The notes under the pieces are model-generated. The model saw nothing but the letters and a program-made list of their open reading frames with translations, was not told the origin of the DNA and searched no databases. From contig OZ036007.1 of NCBI GenBank assembly GCA_964035015.1, positions 4,223,997 through 4,287,996 on the forward strand: a stretch of 64,000 nt of DNA, written 5' to 3'. Made by a program: the position numbers and the translations under genes. Shown here one piece after another: positions 1-11,344 of this stretch. Positions within the stretch are counted from its first letter, which is position 1; the number at the start of each line of letters is the position of its first letter. Source of the DNA: Corallium rubrum (Eukaryota > Cnidaria > Anthozoa > Scleralcyonacea > Coralliidae).

Positions 1-60
1 TTACTTAGTTTACTATTACTTAAACATCAAATACATTTCGCTTGCTAGGAAAGTTGGATG

Positions 61-470
61 TGTCTCATTTTGCCCCATCTTCATGAGTTCATTTGAACAA
101 GAAAAAACTCGCAATAAATATAAACATTGATAAAAATGCCACGTGTGACTTGAAAGGGCATGTTATAAACTCAATAAAACATATAGGTTTCATTCGGTAA
201 ATACGATAATTTAGACACAACAATCGGTTAAGTAAAATTGCTAAGTAATAACATACCTGAATTTGTCGAGTTATCATCCAAAGTGGATTACAAAATCTTG
301 ATTTTTTCGTAGTTTCGTAGAGCAAAGAAGCGTGTTTCGGCAAAGATAAACTTTCATAAGCTTTGTTTATGAGCCCACGATCATTAAAAAAAATGGTAGT
401 TATGCCGAACGTCATGTAAGTTGAATTGAATGGGACTGTCTCATTTAGCCCCACTGTCTCATTTTGCCCC
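61..470. other. Possible mobile-element remnant bounded by short direct repeats
   Basis: A 16-base motif (tgtctcattttgcccc) occurs at 61-76 and 455-470, with a one-base variant at 437-452. Between them the minus strand is open for 121 residues (454 to 89), but the translation is rich in F, I, Y and K, ends in a hydrophobic stretch, and matches no family I recognise. The repeated ends suggest a transposon remnant rather than a host gene. Confidence is low. Confidence 0.25.
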
Positions 471-1921
471 GCATTACCCTAACATCACAATTCTTCCTCA
501 ATAAACAACTGAGCTTTAAAGTGAAAGTGTTTACGAATGTTGCTAGGCCTTCCCCAGCGGATCCGTTCGGATCACTTCCAAAACGTGTCAAGCGAGGAAG
601 GCCTAGAAATTAGGCTACGCTTTGACCAGTTTAAAGCGACATCGACTCTCCACTTGAAAAAATATTGCGTCATAGTTCCGGCATGAAGCGTTAATCGAAA
701 GCTAACAATAATCTGTTTTATAAGTAACCAACAAAATCAAGGTAATAGTACATACGTGAATGATGTACATAGTAGTTATATAGTTTAAAGCAAGGAGAAG
801 TTGACATTCTCATTCATCGAGTCAGAAACAAGCTTACCTGCAGTGGAATTTTGTCAGCTCTGGCTTGTTGAAATACAGTCATATAATGTCGTCTTCTCTC
901 TTGTTTTCATCGTAAACACACATCATTGAATTGGCTTTGACTATTCTGCTTGCTATAGCTCCTTGAATCACAATCACGATGTCACAAAAATATCTGAATG
1001 AAGCTCATGTGATTTCCAATGCCCTGCATGCTTATACATGCCTAGCCTTATTTATCTCAGACGAGAGGGATGTTGCGGAAATTAAATTTATTTTCATTGT
1101 CTTACGTACATTTCAAGCATACCTTACTTCTTAGAATTGAAATTTAAATTTTTGTTCTGATTGATTGAACATGAACACAATAATATTCTTTTACTTCCAG
1201 CAAGGCGAAATTCTTCGTGCGCCTTCTCCAACAACTGAAGCCTCCGCCACAGAATAAAGAACTGAGTGAGCATGCAGAAGGGCCACTCCGTGGTAAAGAG
1301 AGGCCACGTTAATTCGCAAAGCCCACAAACGTTGAAACTTTTTATTAAAATAAAAAGAAGTTTCAGATCAAGGTAGACTTGCTAAAGAGAACAATTCACA
1401 TACGACTTATATGGTTAACTATATACAGTATAAATAGACTTAGATTATTTTAAACAGGCAGTTGACTTCAGAAATCACTCGACCGTTTTTAAAACGGCTG
1501 TAAAAGTTATCCAGAGTTATACAACAGTTATTGTATATAAACCTATATTTTTAACATTTTGAGGCCTGGACCTCTAGCGTTAGCCAGAATAAAATACTAA
1601 AGACTCAATCAGGCTTCAAAGTGTTAAACATATATCATGAGAAAGTTCTCAGATAATACTTTCAAGCAATTAAAATTAATAATTGTTTAAAGTTATATTT
1701 GTTTGAAGCAATTTAAAAGGTTTCAAGTCGTTAAAAATGCTTGAAACATGTAGTATTTAAGTTTTCATACAATCACTAAATCCTATATATAATTATAGTT
1801 GTACTATGATGACTTTGTAATATAAAATTGAAATAATTGTGATTCTAGTACAAAATAATCAAAAAACATAATAAGTTATAAATCGCATTACACGGAAATC
1901 ATTTGATAATTTCCAAAACCA
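471..1921. other. Non-coding 3' flank of the first NLR copy
   Basis: No convincing ORF. From about 600 onward it is colinear with 5715-7494, the flank of the second NLR copy. Shared landmarks include gaaaaaatattgcgtca (near 655 and 5728), acaataatattcttttactt (near 1178 and 6204) and a degenerate ctatgatgactttgtaata block near 1804 and 7359. The match shows that the tandem duplication includes the flanks and not only the coding exon. A tctagcgttagccagaataaaatac motif near 1572 recurs at 49283. Confidence 0.5.
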
Positions 1922-4900
1922 TTATTTACGCCAAGTGACATTTTCTTTTGGTTTAATGAGTTTTTCTAATTTTCTTATATGTTCTTCGCCCAAGAACTCT
2001 TTCAACTCGATTGCTACTCGAGCGTACTCTGCGGCTTCTTGGCAATCATTTTTCCACAAGTGAAAACATTGTGCCAAACCTAAATACACCTGAGCTCTAC
2101 AAGGAGTGTGTCCTTCAGCAAGCTTGTCAGCTATCTCACGAGCTTCATTTAACAGTGCTTTGGCTTCTTCGAAACGATGAATATGGTAAAAACACGCGCC
2201 ATAATTCTTAAGCAAGTAAACCATAGGTACACTGGAATCAAGCCCTAGTTTCCTGTACATATCCTTCGCATCTTTGTAATACGGCAGGGCTTCTTTATAC
2301 CGTCTCCAACCCATATACAAATCACCAAAAACTTTATAGCAATTAGAGGTTACTTCGTGATCGCCCAAAAGCTTTTTGGCTGACTCCAGAGCTCGCTCGT
2401 AGTGGTTTTTAGCACAGGTCATGTGACTTTCATACGCTTCTTCATCTGATTTGGCACGTCTCTTGCTTATTAATCCAAGCTGGCATAGCGTGATTGCCTC
2501 ATCAGCTCTCTCTACAGGATTTCCTTCTCTGCTTTCTCGTATACGCAAGCATTTCTCGAGGTAATCATTAGCTTCTTTTAGTGGATCAGGGCATAATGAT
2601 GTTGAATCACCGCGTGAAAGAAACCGACCATAACAATAGTAAAAATGGCTACATATAGCACTATCTTCTTTCAGGTTTTCTTCATTTCTGTCAAACACTT
2701 CCTTGATTTGCTCAACCATTTTGATGTACTCGCTAGACTTCCATGCCGATTTTCGACCTTCTTGATCTACTAACAGACATTGGAGATTGATTTGAATCGC
2801 CAGTTGCTTTTTCTTCTTCGCCAATTCAACACAAAATTCCAGGAAATTTCTTACCACTGTTTCTGGGAAAACACATCGGATGAAGTTGTAAAAGAATCTG
2901 GATAACGACTGATATATACCACTACATAGCAAAGACTTGACGATGCTTTGTTCAAAGCTTGTCCCTTGGTAGACTTTTAACATTTTTTCGACGTTGTGGG
3001 CGTCCTTCTTCAATAAGTCCCTTGCCACAATGAATCCATCTTTGGAATAATACTTTTCGGTCCACGACTGACACAACTTGAGGAAGTGTTTCACCATCAG
3101 TTCGTGTGCTACTGGCCTTTCATCTTGAAGCTGGTCGTAATCGATCAGAAACTTTCGAATAAGAGAATGGATCAAGAAGCGACCAACCGCAGTGCGCTGC
3201 ATCAGACTTCGATCTACAAGATTCATCAAAAAGTCATGGGTCGGCTGTGGATCTCTTTCAATAATTTCTTGAGCAGCATCTCTATTGAAATCTCCATCAA
3301 ACACTGCAAGACGAACGAACGCTTTCTTATCTTCGTCTTTCAACCTTTCGAAAGACATCTCGATGGCGTTTTGGACATGTTCGTTGCGCTCTGAAGATTT
3401 CAAAGTTTCCATAGGCCGTTTTTCTAACCACCTTATCAATTCAGCACGATCTTCAAATTCATGAATTCGGGAAGCTGCGATGCACAAGGCAAGGGGAACG
3501 TGACCACACAGGTTAGCCAACTTGCGCAAGTACTCATCTTCTACTTCTTCATTACCACAAAACTTCTTTAAAAGTTCGACGCTGGATTCATTATCCATCT
3601 CTTTTAGGTGAACGTTTCCGACCTGATTTAGGTTGGAAACTGAGAATACAGTTCTTGACGTTGTCAGAATCTGTATCTGTTGGTTTGAATTCTTGCGAAG
3701 CGTAAGCACCAGATCAGTGAACTCGGATCTAGTGTTGTCTTCAAGCAACTGCTCGATGTTGTCCATGACGAGGACAACTTTTCCCTTGATGTTTCCACAC
3801 CAGCATATCAACGAAGACTTAGAATCTTCTCCAGGATAAACACCGATATCATGACAAAGACGTTGAATCACTTCAGGAACGGTGGAAGTATTTGACAGAT
3901 ATGAAAAGATGACAGGAATATTCTCCTCTTTTAATTGATGCGAAACTTGGACTGCAATAGTGCTTTTGCCAAACCCTGGTGGACCAACAATCGAAACAAT
4001 TCCCCAACTTTCCTGTTTTAGGAAATTCCGTACTGAGTCTACTTCAGTATTACGACTAACAAACGTTGATAATTTCTCGGGCAAGCAGCATTTTACCTTC
4101 GACTCTTCATTTTCTTGAACACTCATGGTATCTTGTATTTCTTTGATGGCTACACGGATTTCCATGAAGTTTCTCTCAGTTTCTTGGCGAAAACATTCCA
4201 TTTGAGGTCTGAAGTTGTTGAACAAGTTATCCAGATTTTCTTTCCATTTCTGAAAATCGTCCATTCTTTGGCAGCATTCTTTTACGAATTCTTCAAGATC
4301 CTTCAATTTTCTTTCGTTTACCTCTATAACTTGCCTGTCAGAGGTCTGAGCGTGGTCTATAGATTCTTTATTTCTTCTTTCATCTGGTTGACATCTACAC
4401 ACAGCTCTCTGCGCAGCAAAAGCAAGCTGTTTAACTCGGCTTCAGCGACATTGGTTAGTCCGTTAGCTTGTAAAAATTGGATCTCCTCATCACATTCCTT
4501 GACTTCTTTACGACTAAAGACTTTGTCAAGGTCAGCAAGAAAGTCATTGGCAATAACGAAACCGTTGTTTAACTCAACGTCTGTCATTTCTTGCTTTGAA
4601 GCATGTGCCCAGGTATTTCTGACTTCTGAACGGAGCTTCCTCACGAGGTCCAGATCCACACGTCTGTCTCCACCAAAAGCCACATCTTCCATCCATTGAG
4701 AACGTTAAGAAGAGACGATAAATCAGTGGATTCTGCATCCTTAACGGCATTCTTGTTGTCTCCAATGATGAACATAAAGAACTTGGCTACTTCCCATGCA
4801 TCGACAGGCCATTTTGATGTATCGCAGTTTTGCCGCCATTTGATCTGAGACTTATTCGCATTTCGGTGTGATGACTCAAGCTCGTCATACCATCCTTTGC

Positions 4901-5117
4901 AAGATAAACAGAGGTCGCGGGATTTCTTTTTTGTCAGGCAACTTGCTGGATTGGTGCATTTCCCAAATGCTCTGCAATCATGACACAGCTTTTGGTGCCA
5001 ATTTTTGACAATGTGATCAGCATAAATAGCTATAGGTTTTCTAATTAATCTGATTAGAGCTCCGACGGTTGTCCAGTTGTTGTGAACCTTTGACGGATTC
5101 ATTTTGGCTTTAGCCAT
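1922..5117 (-). pseudogene. NLR-like gene, copy 1: Cys-rich/HEPN, coiled coil, NB-ARC, TPR; two frameshifts
   Basis: Paralogue of the gene at 7495-10713 and colinear with it from MAKAKMNPSK at 5117 to the stop at 1922. It needs three reading frames: 5117 to about 4698, about 4697 to 4357, and about 4402 to 1922. Relative to copy 2, one base (C on the + strand) is missing at about 4697/4698 (ccattgaga versus ccattcgaga) and there are two extra bases at about 4351-4362. The breaks fall just before the HEPN RNTWAH motif and in the coiled coil. The NB-ARC remains open with Walker A GPPGFGKST, the DN Walker B segment and TTSR. Copy 1 also lacks about eight residues in the linker before the TPRs. 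It is a recent pseudogene, an allele with two lesions, or a consensus error; no intron fits either break. The 826-residue ORF could at most give a protein lacking the HEPN arm. Confidence 0.8.
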
Positions 5118-5334
5118 AATTTTAAAAAAAAAGAAAAAAGAAAGAAATGAAATTATCCAAGCGTAGCAATAGGTCACACTAATTCATATATATATACCAA
5201 TTTTATTCCAAAAGCAAGCAAAATATCGTCCAGTAACGCAGTAATTACGATTAGTGTATGGGCAAGCTAATGGGCAAGCTAAGCACGACGGAAAATTTCT
5301 TCAAAAATACCTGTTTGTGATTATTATATATACT

Positions 5335-5567
5335 GGAATAAAAGTTGCGTGCTGCGTAGGCAGTGTAGAAACAACAATCAAAATATACTTAGTAAGGTTA
5401 GATATACTGCCGAAACAGAGAACGTAGGAGCCTAACGTTTCGAGTTAAGGGCCTTTGCTCGAAACGTTAGGCTCCTACGTTCTCTGTTTCGGCAGTACAT
5501 CTAACCTTACTATATTTCGATTGTTGTTTCTACACTGCCTACACAGCGCGCTACTTTTATTTCAATA
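5335..5567. mobile_element. Hairpin element, family H1 (near-perfect palindrome)
   Basis: The left arm (about 5335-5452) and right arm (about 5455-5567) are inverted copies. Landmarks are tactgccgaaacagagaacg and its complement, cgtaggagcctaacgtttcgag, ggcagtgtagaaacaacaatc and aataaaagt at the outer ends. No ORF is contained. Related copies lie at 19050-19195, 33324-33477 and 46101-46377, with a single arm near 11006. The apex resembles a hammerhead core (ctcgaaacgtt with a small ggc/gct stem); see findings. Confidence 0.75.
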
Positions 5568-7202
5568 TTTTTTAGGTTTGAATATCTTAGATGATTTAAA
5601 TGTGACTAATAACTTGGCTTGCATGTTGCTATTTTATATCATTTTTATCAGTTGCTATGCTTTTGACTGTGTACTGTAACTAGAACGCACAAATTTCGGC
5701 TATAGACGAAGAATAACCGCATTTGAAAAAATATTGCGTCACAGTTCCGGTTTTAGCGTTAATCGAAAGCTAATCTGTTTCATAAGTAATTAAGAAAATA
5801 AAGATAACGGTACATACATGAATGATGTACATGGTATTTTAAGACTGTTTATATAGTTTAAAGCAAAGAGAACTTGATACTCTCATCCACCGAGTCAGTA
5901 ACAAGCTTACCTGCAGTGGAATGTCGTCAGCTCTGGCTTACTGAAATACAGTCATATCTTAGTGTCGTCTTCTCTTATTTTCATCGTAAACACTCATCAT
6001 TGAATTGGCTTTGACGATTATGATTGCTAAAGCTCCTTGAATCACAATCACGATGTCACAAAGATATCTGAATGAAGCTCATGCGATTTCCAATGCCTTG
6101 CCTGTTACATGTCTCCCAAACTGATTTATCTCAGACGAGAGCGAACGTTATAAAAATTAAATTTATGTTCTTTTAATTTGTTCTGATTGGTTGAACATGA
6201 GCACAATAATATTCTTTTACTTCCGGCAAAGGCGAAATTCTCCGCGCGCCTTTCCCAACAACTGAAGCCTCCGCGGTAAAGAGATTAAGAGAAGCCACGT
6301 TCACAACGTTGAAACGTTTTATTAAAATAAAATGTTTTCGATCAGGGTCGACTGCTAAAGAGAACAATTTACATACGACTAATAATATGGTTAACTATAC
6401 AGTATAAATAGACTTAGATTATGTTAAACAGGCAGTTGACTTCAGAAATCACTCGACCGTTTTTAAAACAGCTGTAAAAGTTATCCATGCAGAGTTGTAC
6501 AACAGTCATTGCATATATACACCTATATTTTTAAACATATATAATGAGAAAGTTCTCAGAAAAGTTTTAACTTTCAAGTAACTAAAATTAATAATTGTTT
6601 AAAGTTATATTTGTTTGAAGCAAGTTTATTGAAGCAAAATTCCAAGTAGTTAAAAACACTTGAAACATGTAGTCTTTAAGTTTTCATACAATAACTAAAT
6701 CCTATATATAAATCTAAAACTCATTAATAATTCATTACTGATATTTCATGAGGAAAACACAAAGAAAATCCATGTTTAATGAGTGTCTGTATATCAGTAT
6801 ATGTGATACAGATTCCTCTTGATTTACATAAACTTTAGCTTTGATTTTCTCGACTTAGACAACGTTTTTTTAGAAAAATTACTACGCTAGTGAACTTACC
6901 AAATCGGATCGTTTTAGATGTCATTTACAGGATTCGTATCCGTTTGGTATCGGGATACAGGCACTCGGCTTCGCCTCGTGTCTGTATACCTCGATATAGA
7001 ACGGCCACTCATTCTGTAAATAGTACTTCTCAAACTCATTAATAATTCATCGGAACCAAAAACAAAAGAAATTAATGTTTAATTAGTGTTTTGAAACCGG
7101 AGGAAGATCCATCTAGCTGATCACGTGATGACGTTTTGAAATATTTCAAAGTCCTAGGACTTTGAAAATAATATATGTAAATTACTATGTTTGAGAAGTC
7201 AG

Positions 7203-7325
7203 TTCAAACACTCGACGTCGGACTTTACCGGGATTTCAAAGCCCTCGTGCATTAAAAATGCTCGCCTTCGGCTCGCATTTTCAATAGGCACTCGGACTTT
7301 GAAATCCCGGTAAAGTCCTCCGTCT
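7203..7325. repeat. Foldback with a CTCG..CGAG-type apex
   Basis: The arms are cggactttaccgggatttcaaag and its complement ctttgaaatcccggtaaagtcc, around the centre tgctcgccttcggctcgca. No coding potential. It belongs to a set of otherwise unrelated foldbacks in this window that share this kind of apex. Confidence 0.7.
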
Positions 7326-7494
7326 TGTATTTGAACTATTACATATATATAGTCGTACTACGATGATTTTGTAATATAAAGTTGAAATATCACCGTTCAC
7401 TTAATTGTGATTCTAGTACAAAATAATCAAAAAACATAATAAGTTGTAAATGGCATTACACGGAAAATCATTTGATAATTTCAAAAACCATTAT

Positions 7495-10400
7495 TTAACG
7501 CCAAGTGTTTTCTACTGTTTCAATAAGTTTTTCTAAGTTTCTTATCTGTTCTTTGCCCAAAAACTCTTTTAAGTGGATTGCTACTCCAGCATACTCTGCG
7601 GCTTCTTGGATATTTCCCACCCGTCTGAAACATTGTGCTAAACTATAATACACCTGAGCTCTACAAGGAGTATGTCCTTCAGCAAGCTTGTCAGCCATCT
7701 CACGAGCTTCATTTAACAGTTCCTTTGCTTCTTCAAAACAATGAATATAGCAGAAACACATGCCATAATTCTTAAGCAAATTAACCATAGATTCACTAAA
7801 ATCACCCCCTAGTTTCTTGTACATATCTTTCGCATCTTTGTAATACGGCAGGGCTTCTTCTGGCATTCTCCAAACCAAATACAAATCACCAAAAACTTTA
7901 TAACAAGTAGAGGTTACTTCGTGATTGCCCAAAAGTTCTTTGGCTGACTTCAGAGCTTGCTCGTAGTAGTTTTTGGCACAGGTCCTAAAAAATTCATACC
8001 CCGTTTCTTCATCTGTTGTTTCTTTATCTGAGAACTCAGCTAATTTGGCACGCCTCCTGCTTATTAATCCAAGCTGGCACAACGTGATTGCCTTATCAGC
8101 TCTCTCTAAAGGACTTCCTTCTCTGCTTTCTCGTAGACGTAAGGATTCTTCAAGGTAATCATTAGCTTCTTTTAGCCGATCAGGGCATGATGACGTTGAA
8201 TCATCGCGTGTAAGAAACCGGCCATAAATATAATAAAAATGGCTACATAGCGCACTATCTTTTTTCAGGTTTTCTTCATTTCTTTCAAACGCTTTCTTGA
8301 CTTCTTTAACCCTTTCGATATACTCGCTAGACTTCCATACCGATTTGCGACCTTCTTGATCTACTAGCAGACATTGGAAATTGATCTGAATCGCGAGTTG
8401 GTTTTCCTTCTCCGCTAATTCAACACAAAATTCCAGAAAATTTTTTACCACGGTTTGTGGGAAAATACATCGGATGAAGTTGTAAAAAAATCTGGATGAC
8501 GACTGATATATACCACTACATAGCAAAGACTCGACGATGCTTTGTTCAAGGTTTGCTCCTTGGTAGACTTTTAACATTTTTTCGACATTGTGGGCGTCCT
8601 TCTTTAATAACTCCCTTGCATCACTGGATCCATCTTTGGAATAATACTTTTCGGTCCACGACTGACACAACTTGAGGAAGTGTTTCACCATCAGTTCTTG
8701 TGCCGCTGGCCTTTCATCTTGAAGCTGACCGTAATCGGTCAGAAACCTTCGAACAAGAGAATGGATCAAGAAGCGTCCAGCTGCAGTGCGCTGTATCAGA
8801 CTCCGATCTACGAGATTTTTCAAAAAGTCTTGGGTCTGGTAAGCATTTCTTTCAATAATCTCTTGAGCAGCATCTCTATTAAAATCTCCATCAAACATTG
8901 CAAGACGAACGAACGCTTTCTTATCTTTGTCTTTCAACCTTTCGAAAGACATCTGGATGGCGTTTTGGACATGTTGGTTGCGCTCTGAGCATTTTAAAGC
9001 TTCCATAGGCCGTTTTTCTAACCACCTTATCAATTCAGCATGATCTTCAAATTCACGAATTCGGGAAGCTGCGATGCACAAGGCTAGGGGAACATGACCA
9101 CACAGGTTAGCCAACTTGCGCAAGTACTCATATTCTATTTCTTCATTACGACAACACTTCTTTAAAAGTTCGACGCTGGATTCATTATCCATCTCTCCTA
9201 CTGGAACCTTTTCAACCTCATTTAGGTTAGGAATTAAGAACACAGTTCTTGACGTTGTCAGAATCTGTATCTGTTGGTTTGAATTCTTGCGAAGAGTAAG
9301 CACCAGATCAGTGAACTCGGATCTAGTGTTGCATTCAAGCAACTGCTCGATGTTGTCCATGACGAGGACAACTTTTTCCTTGATGTTTCCACACCAGCAT
9401 ATCAACGAAGACTTAGGATCTTCTCCAGGATAAACACCAATATCATGACAAAGGCGTTGAATCACTTCAGGAACGGTGGAAGTATTTGACAGATATGAAA
9501 AGATTACAGGAATATTCTCCTCTTTTAATTGATGCGAAACTTCTACTGCAATAGTGCTTTTGCCAAACCCTGGTGGACCAACAATCGAAACAATTCCCCA
9601 ACTTTCCTGTTTTATAAAATTCCGTACTGAGTCTACTTCAGTATTACGACTAACAAACGTTGATAATTTCTCGGGCAAGCAGCATTTTAGCTTCGACTCT
9701 TTATTTTCTTGAACACTCATGGTATCTTGTATTTCTTTGATGGCTACACGGATTTCTGTGAAGTTTCTCTCAGTTTCTTGGCGAAAACTTTCCATTTGGG
9801 GTCTGAAGTTGTTGAACAAGTTATCCAGATTTTCTTTCCATTTCTGAAAATCGTCCATTCTTATGCAGCATTGTTTTGTGAATTCTTCAAGATCCTTCAA
9901 TTTTCTTTCGTTTTCCTCTATAACTTGCCTGTCAGAGGTCTGAGTTTGTTCTAGATTCTTTATTTCTTCTTTCATCTGGTTGACATCTACACACAGCTCT
10001 TTGCGCAGCAAAAGCAAGCTGTTTAACTCGGCTTCAACGACATTGGTTAGTCCGTTAGCTTGTAAAAATTGGATCTCTTCATCACATTCCTTGACTTCTT
10101 TACGACTAAAGACTGTGTCAAGGTCAGCAAGAAACTCATTGGCAATAACGAAACCGTTGTTTAACTCAGCTTCTGTCATTTCTTGGTTTGAAGCATGTGC
10201 CCAGGTATTTCTGATTTCTGAACGGAGCTTCCTCACGAGGTCCAGATCCACACGTCTGTCTCCACCAAAAGCCACATCTTCCATCCATTCGAGAACGTTA
10301 AGAAGAGATGATAAATCAGTGGATTCTGCATCCTTAACGGCATTCTTGTTGTCTCCAAGAATGGACATAAAGAACTTGGCTACTTCCCATGCATCGACAG

Positions 10401-10713
10401 GCCATTTTGATGTATCGCAGTTTTGCCGCCATTTGATCTGAGACTTATTCACACTTCGGTGTAATGACTCGAGCTTGTTATACCATCCTTTGCACGACGA
10501 ACAAAGATTGTGCGATTTCTTTTTTGTCAGGCAACTTGCTGGATTGGTGCATGTCCCAAATGCAACGCAATCATGACACAGCTTTTGGTGCCAATTTTTG
10601 ACAATGTGATCAGCATAAATAGCTATAGGTTTTCTAATTAAATTGATTAAAGCTCCGACGGTTATCCAGTTGTTGTGATCAGACTTTGAAGGATTCATTT
10701 TGACTTTAGCCAT
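7495..10713 (-). CDS. NLR-like immune receptor, copy 2: Cys-rich, HEPN, coiled coil, NB-ARC, TPR (1072 aa)
   Basis: Single uninterrupted ORF from ATG at 10713 to TAA at 7495. Residues 46-74 hold six Cys (46, 49, 55, 61, 71, 74) suited to metal binding. Residues about 100-205 are helical and contain R168-N169-x3-H173 (RNTWAH), the HEPN-type R-x4-H RNase motif found in DZIP3-like HEPN domains. Residues about 205-335 are probable coiled coil. The NB-ARC/STAND ATPase follows: Walker A GPPGFGKST at 379-387 with K385, Walker B VVLVMDN at 448-454 with D453, sensor TTSR at 486-489, and a GLPL-like GHVPLAL at 539-545. The C-terminal 300 residues or so look like TPRs. By family logic it would oligomerise on nucleotide exchange and activate the N-terminal arm; the ligand is unknown. 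A pyrimidine-rich tract just before the ATG leaves a short 5' UTR or a spliced leader exon possible. M6 is an alternative start. Confidence 0.85.
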   Translation of the reverse strand: MAKVKMNPSKSDHNNWITVGALINLIRKPIAIYADHIVKNWHQKLCHDCVAFGTCTNPASCLTKKKSHNLCSSCKGWYNKLESLHRSVNKSQIKWRQNCDTSKWPVDAWEVAKFFMSILGDNKNAVKDAESTDLSSLLNVLEWMEDVAFGGDRRVDLDLVRKLRSEIRNTWAHASNQEMTEAELNNGFVIANEFLADLDTVFSRKEVKECDEEIQFLQANGLTNVVEAELNSLLLLRKELCVDVNQMKEEIKNLEQTQTSDRQVIEENERKLKDLEEFTKQCCIRMDDFQKWKENLDNLFNNFRPQMESFRQETERNFTEIRVAIKEIQDTMSVQENKESKLKCCLPEKLSTFVSRNTEVDSVRNFIKQESWGIVSIVGPPGFGKSTIAVEVSHQLKEENIPVIFSYLSNTSTVPEVIQRLCHDIGVYPGEDPKSSLICWCGNIKEKVVLVMDNIEQLLECNTRSEFTDLVLTLRKNSNQQIQILTTSRTVFLIPNLNEVEKVPVGEMDNESSVELLKKCCRNEEIEYEYLRKLANLCGHVPLALCIAASRIREFEDHAELIRWLEKRPMEALKCSERNQHVQNAIQMSFERLKDKDKKAFVRLAMFDGDFNRDAAQEIIERNAYQTQDFLKNLVDRSLIQRTAAGRFLIHSLVRRFLTDYGQLQDERPAAQELMVKHFLKLCQSWTEKYYSKDGSSDARELLKKDAHNVEKMLKVYQGANLEQSIVESLLCSGIYQSSSRFFYNFIRCIFPQTVVKNFLEFCVELAEKENQLAIQINFQCLLVDQEGRKSVWKSSEYIERVKEVKKAFERNEENLKKDSALCSHFYYIYGRFLTRDDSTSSCPDRLKEANDYLEESLRLRESREGSPLERADKAITLCQLGLISRRRAKLAEFSDKETTDEETGYEFFRTCAKNYYEQALKSAKELLGNHEVTSTCYKVFGDLYLVWRMPEEALPYYKDAKDMYKKLGGDFSESMVNLLKNYGMCFCYIHCFEEAKELLNEAREMADKLAEGHTPCRAQVYYSLAQCFRRVGNIQEAAEYAGVAIHLKEFLGKEQIRNLEKLIETVENTWR

Positions 10714-11313
10714 AAATTAAAAAAAGGACAAAAAAAAAGTATATGAAATTATCCAAGCATACATAGCAATAGGTCATACCAGAGAAATAAAGATAAAAGC
10801 ACCACTGGAAATGGAAAGTAATAAATACCATGACATATATGTTGGCAGTGTTCTTTACTTAAAGGGTATTGGCAATAAAAATTAAGTTTGTTTAATTTGA
10901 AAGAACTCGAACAATTTAAGAATAATTTAATCGAACGTTTTTCAAAGCAATCACATAATTATGATTAAACTATCCTACTCCTAAATTATGATTAGACTCC
11001 TACGTTCTCTGTTTCGGCAGTTTTTGTCAATGCGAGAGACGAGGAAATTAACAATTTTAAAGAAAATGTTGTTCCTAAAAGTACGAAAATGTGTATTTAT
11101 ACTAAAACAATTATTCGCCTCGGTGAATAATTGTTAAATATTGATAGCGCAAGCGGTGATTGGTTAAAAGCCGTGTTTGTATAACGTTAACTCTAGAACT
11201 TTGTGGAAAACATTGAGAGATGAGGCCATCCAACATTAGACTGCATGCACACGATATTTCCGATTGACGGCAGCGGAAATACTAGCGCCGGCCTTCAAAT
11301 TTATTTTGCGGGT

Positions 11314-11344
<31 letters not shown>

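Larger units (their letters stand above)
5178..7494. other. Inter-paralogue region: foldbacks and duplicated flank
   Basis: No gene seen. It holds a hairpin element (5335-5567), the start of duplicon unit B, a motif actcattaataattcat at about 6720 and 7034 that recurs at 11958, an apex-like palindrome gcactcggcttcgcctcgtg at 6960-6980, and a foldback at 7203-7325. It also includes the 3' flank of the second NLR gene; no AATAAA was evident within about 100 bases downstream of its stop. Confidence 0.5.
600..10777. repeat. Tandem duplicon, two units of about 4.6-5.1 kb, each with one NLR gene
   Basis: Unit A runs from about 600 to 5175 and unit B from about 5715 to 10777. Both carry the NLR gene on the minus strand, a similar upstream leader (gaaattatccaagc, ataggtca) and a similar downstream flank. 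Unit B has about 600 extra bases at 6715-7330, made of direct repeats and a foldback. Between the units sits a foldback element (5335-5567). A short third match to the unit start (ttgaccagtttaaagcg, 11881) suggests that a truncated third unit or an older duplication lies beyond unit B. Confidence 0.7.

Noticed and set aside
4357-4402. Intron explaining the frame change in NLR copy 1
   Set aside because: The paralogue aligns base for base through the region with only a two-base difference; no donor or acceptor is needed or fits.
3086-4699. Plus-strand ORFs opposite the NLR genes (also 8680-10441)
   Set aside because: Antisense shadows with no independent features; the minus strand carries the NB-ARC and TPR domains.
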